Shown here: piece after piece, positions 11,564 to 12,478 of the stretch
Numbering within the stretch: the first letter of the stretch is position 1
Layout of the letters: every line of letters begins with the position of its first letter
From: Euryarchaeota archaeon UBA53
GTDB lineage: Archaea; Thermoplasmatota; Poseidoniia; Poseidoniales; Poseidoniaceae
Length of the DNA stretch: 12,478 bases
Reading direction: 5' to 3'
Assembly: GCA_002507425.1 (NCBI GenBank)
Contig: DAZU01000075.1
Coordinates: 1 to 12,478, forward strand
Made by a program: the position numbers and the translations under genes
Notes under the pieces: generated by a model
Told to the model about the DNA's origin: nothing
Seen by the model: the letters and a program-made list of their open reading frames with translations, nothing else
Database searches by the model: none

Positions 11564-12478
11564 TCACATGAATATTGTTGCAGGGTTTTCCAGGAGTGTC
11601 TTCAATCTCTGCACTAGCACAGCACCATCCCATCCATCTACAACCCTGTGATCCCATGATGACGATAATCTTAGCATTTTACGGATTACGATTTGTCCAT
11701 TTTTAACAACAGGGGTGTCTACCGCATTGTGTACTCCTAAGATACCAACTTCAGGTTTGTTAATGATAGGTGTTGCACCAAGTCCTCCCATCCTTCCCAA
11801 ACTAGTTATTGTGAAGGTTGAACCTGTTAACTCATCTAAACCTGCAGTCCCATCTCTTGCTGCTTTACTTACTCTCTGCATTTCAGAAGCAGACTGCCAG
11901 ACGTCCAGGGCCTCAACGTGCTTAACAACAGGAACGTAAAGACCTCTGTCAGTTTGAGTTGCAATTCCAAGATGTATCGCTTCATGCCTTGTAACAACAC
12001 CCTTTTCATCGTCAAAAAGTGCATTGCAAACAGGATTTTCTCCTAGTGCCTTCACCAGAGCCTGCATTATGAAAGGAAGGTATGTTAGCTTTGGTTGCTG
12101 TTCTAATTTTGTTGAGTTAAGATGGACTCTAAGTTCCTCGAGTTGCGTTATGTCAACTTCCTCGAAGTAAGAAAAATGAGGAATTGTAGTGTAGGATTCA
12201 GTCATGCTCTCTGAGATTTTCCTTCTCAAACCAATAACAGGCACCTCAGTTGTTCCAGTCCTTGATACTCTAGAAGGCCCTGAAGCTGCGATAGGGCTAC
12301 CTGCATCTTTCCAAGCCTCGAGATCAGAATGGGTAATTCTACCGGCTGGACCGCTACCGGAAACTCCTGCAAGGTCAATCCCACTTTCGCGAGCTCTTTG
12401 TCGCACTGCTGGCGAGGCTAGGGGTCGAGCTCCCGGTGCGGCGACTACTACTGGTGTTGTAGAAACCTGCTTTTCAGG
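11564..12478 (-). CDS. Lipoamide acyltransferase (E2) of a 2-oxoacid dehydrogenase complex, N-terminus outside the window
   Basis: The 304 visible residues are the C-terminal part of E2, the core that transfers acyl groups from lipoyl-lysine to coenzyme A. After an Ala/Pro/Val linker comes the peripheral subunit-binding domain (ASPAVRQRARESGIDLAG followed by GSGPAGRI), which anchors E1 or E3. A second linker leads to the catalytic domain, with FTITSLGRMGG, TPIINKPEVGILGVH and the active-site SSSWDHRVVDGWDGA near the end. The frame stays open to the window edge, so the N-terminal lipoyl domain lies outside; the GTG at 12406 falls inside the binding domain and is not the start. The sequence looks closer to branched-chain or general archaeal-type E2 than to 2-oxoglutarate E2, but the substrate cannot be set without E1. 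E3 follows after 9 bp, and LipB in this window could start lipoylation of its lipoyl domain. Confidence 0.95.
   Translation of the reverse strand, partial: PEKQVSTTPVVVAAPGARPLASPAVRQRARESGIDLAGVSGSGPAGRITHSDLEAWKDAGSPIAASGPSRVSRTGTTEVPVIGLRRKISESMTESYTTIPHFSYFEEVDITQLEELRVHLNSTKLEQQPKLTYLPFIMQALVKALGENPVCNALFDDEKGVVTRHEAIHLGIATQTDRGLYVPVVKHVEALDVWQSASEMQRVSKAARDGTAGLDELTGSTFTITSLGRMGGLGATPIINKPEVGILGVHNAVDTPVVKNGQIVIRKMLRLSSSWDHRVVDGWDGAVLVQRLKTLLENPATIFM

Noticed and set aside
12404..12406. GTG as the start of the E2 gene
   Set aside because: It lies inside the subunit-binding domain (ASPAVRQRA), and the frame is open to the window edge, so the gene is truncated, not short.
1..12478. CRISPR arrays, transposases, integrases, toxin-antitoxin or defence genes
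   Set aside because: No regularly spaced repeats and no protein with such signatures were seen on either strand.

Overview
The window looks like the chromosome of a planktonic archaeon, most likely Marine Group II Euryarchaeota (Candidatus Poseidoniales). This is inferred from gene content and promoters; no marker gene such as rRNA is present. Supporting signs are a 95-residue stand-alone archaeal-type parvulin, A/T-rich TATA-type boxes about 30 bp ahead of first genes with no ribosome-binding site (leaderless messages), Shine-Dalgarno-led internal genes, a class I ribonucleotide reductase strongly resembling the eukaryotic enzyme, and a small membrane protein starting with a W-x-G-x-x-W motif. 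I see no tRNA, rRNA, CRISPR array, insertion sequence, phage gene or other mobile element.

Layout. Positions 1-3739 are a minus-strand block read right to left: dut (dUTPase), lipB (octanoyltransferase), ubiX (flavin prenyltransferase), a membrane-anchored M28 zinc peptidase, a parvulin prolyl isomerase, and the first 22 codons of a probable dihydroneopterin aldolase. ubiX seems to have its own promoter in the 115-bp gap after lipB. A 240-bp divergent region (3740-3979) separates dut from the plus-strand pair nrdB-nrdA (3980-7469). Two independently promoted plus-strand genes follow: a four-helix membrane protein of unknown function (7543-8244) and a large TPR protein of unknown function (8372-10129). 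The latter has a 26-bp imperfect palindrome just ahead of its TATA box. The right end is a minus-strand pair, E2 (truncated at the window edge) and E3 (lpdA) of a lipoate-dependent 2-oxoacid dehydrogenase. It meets the TPR gene tail to tail with 3 bp between stop codons.

How the genes work together. Dut and NrdAB are divergently placed and jointly supply DNA precursors: NrdAB makes deoxyribonucleotides, while Dut removes dUTP and yields dUMP for dTMP synthesis. LipB starts the lipoyl cofactor that the E2 protein carries and that the E3 flavoprotein reoxidises. UbiX makes the prenylated flavin used by UbiD-type decarboxylases, but no UbiD is in the window. The peptidase probably digests peptides outside the membrane.

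No defence or mobile system was found. The most notable items are the eukaryote-type ribonucleotide reductase with its FSLEEDF tail, four TATA-like boxes at a fixed distance from start codons (two of them the identical heptamer TTGATAG), the palindrome ahead of the TPR gene, the hairpin between nrdB and nrdA, and the histidine-rich TPR protein itself.
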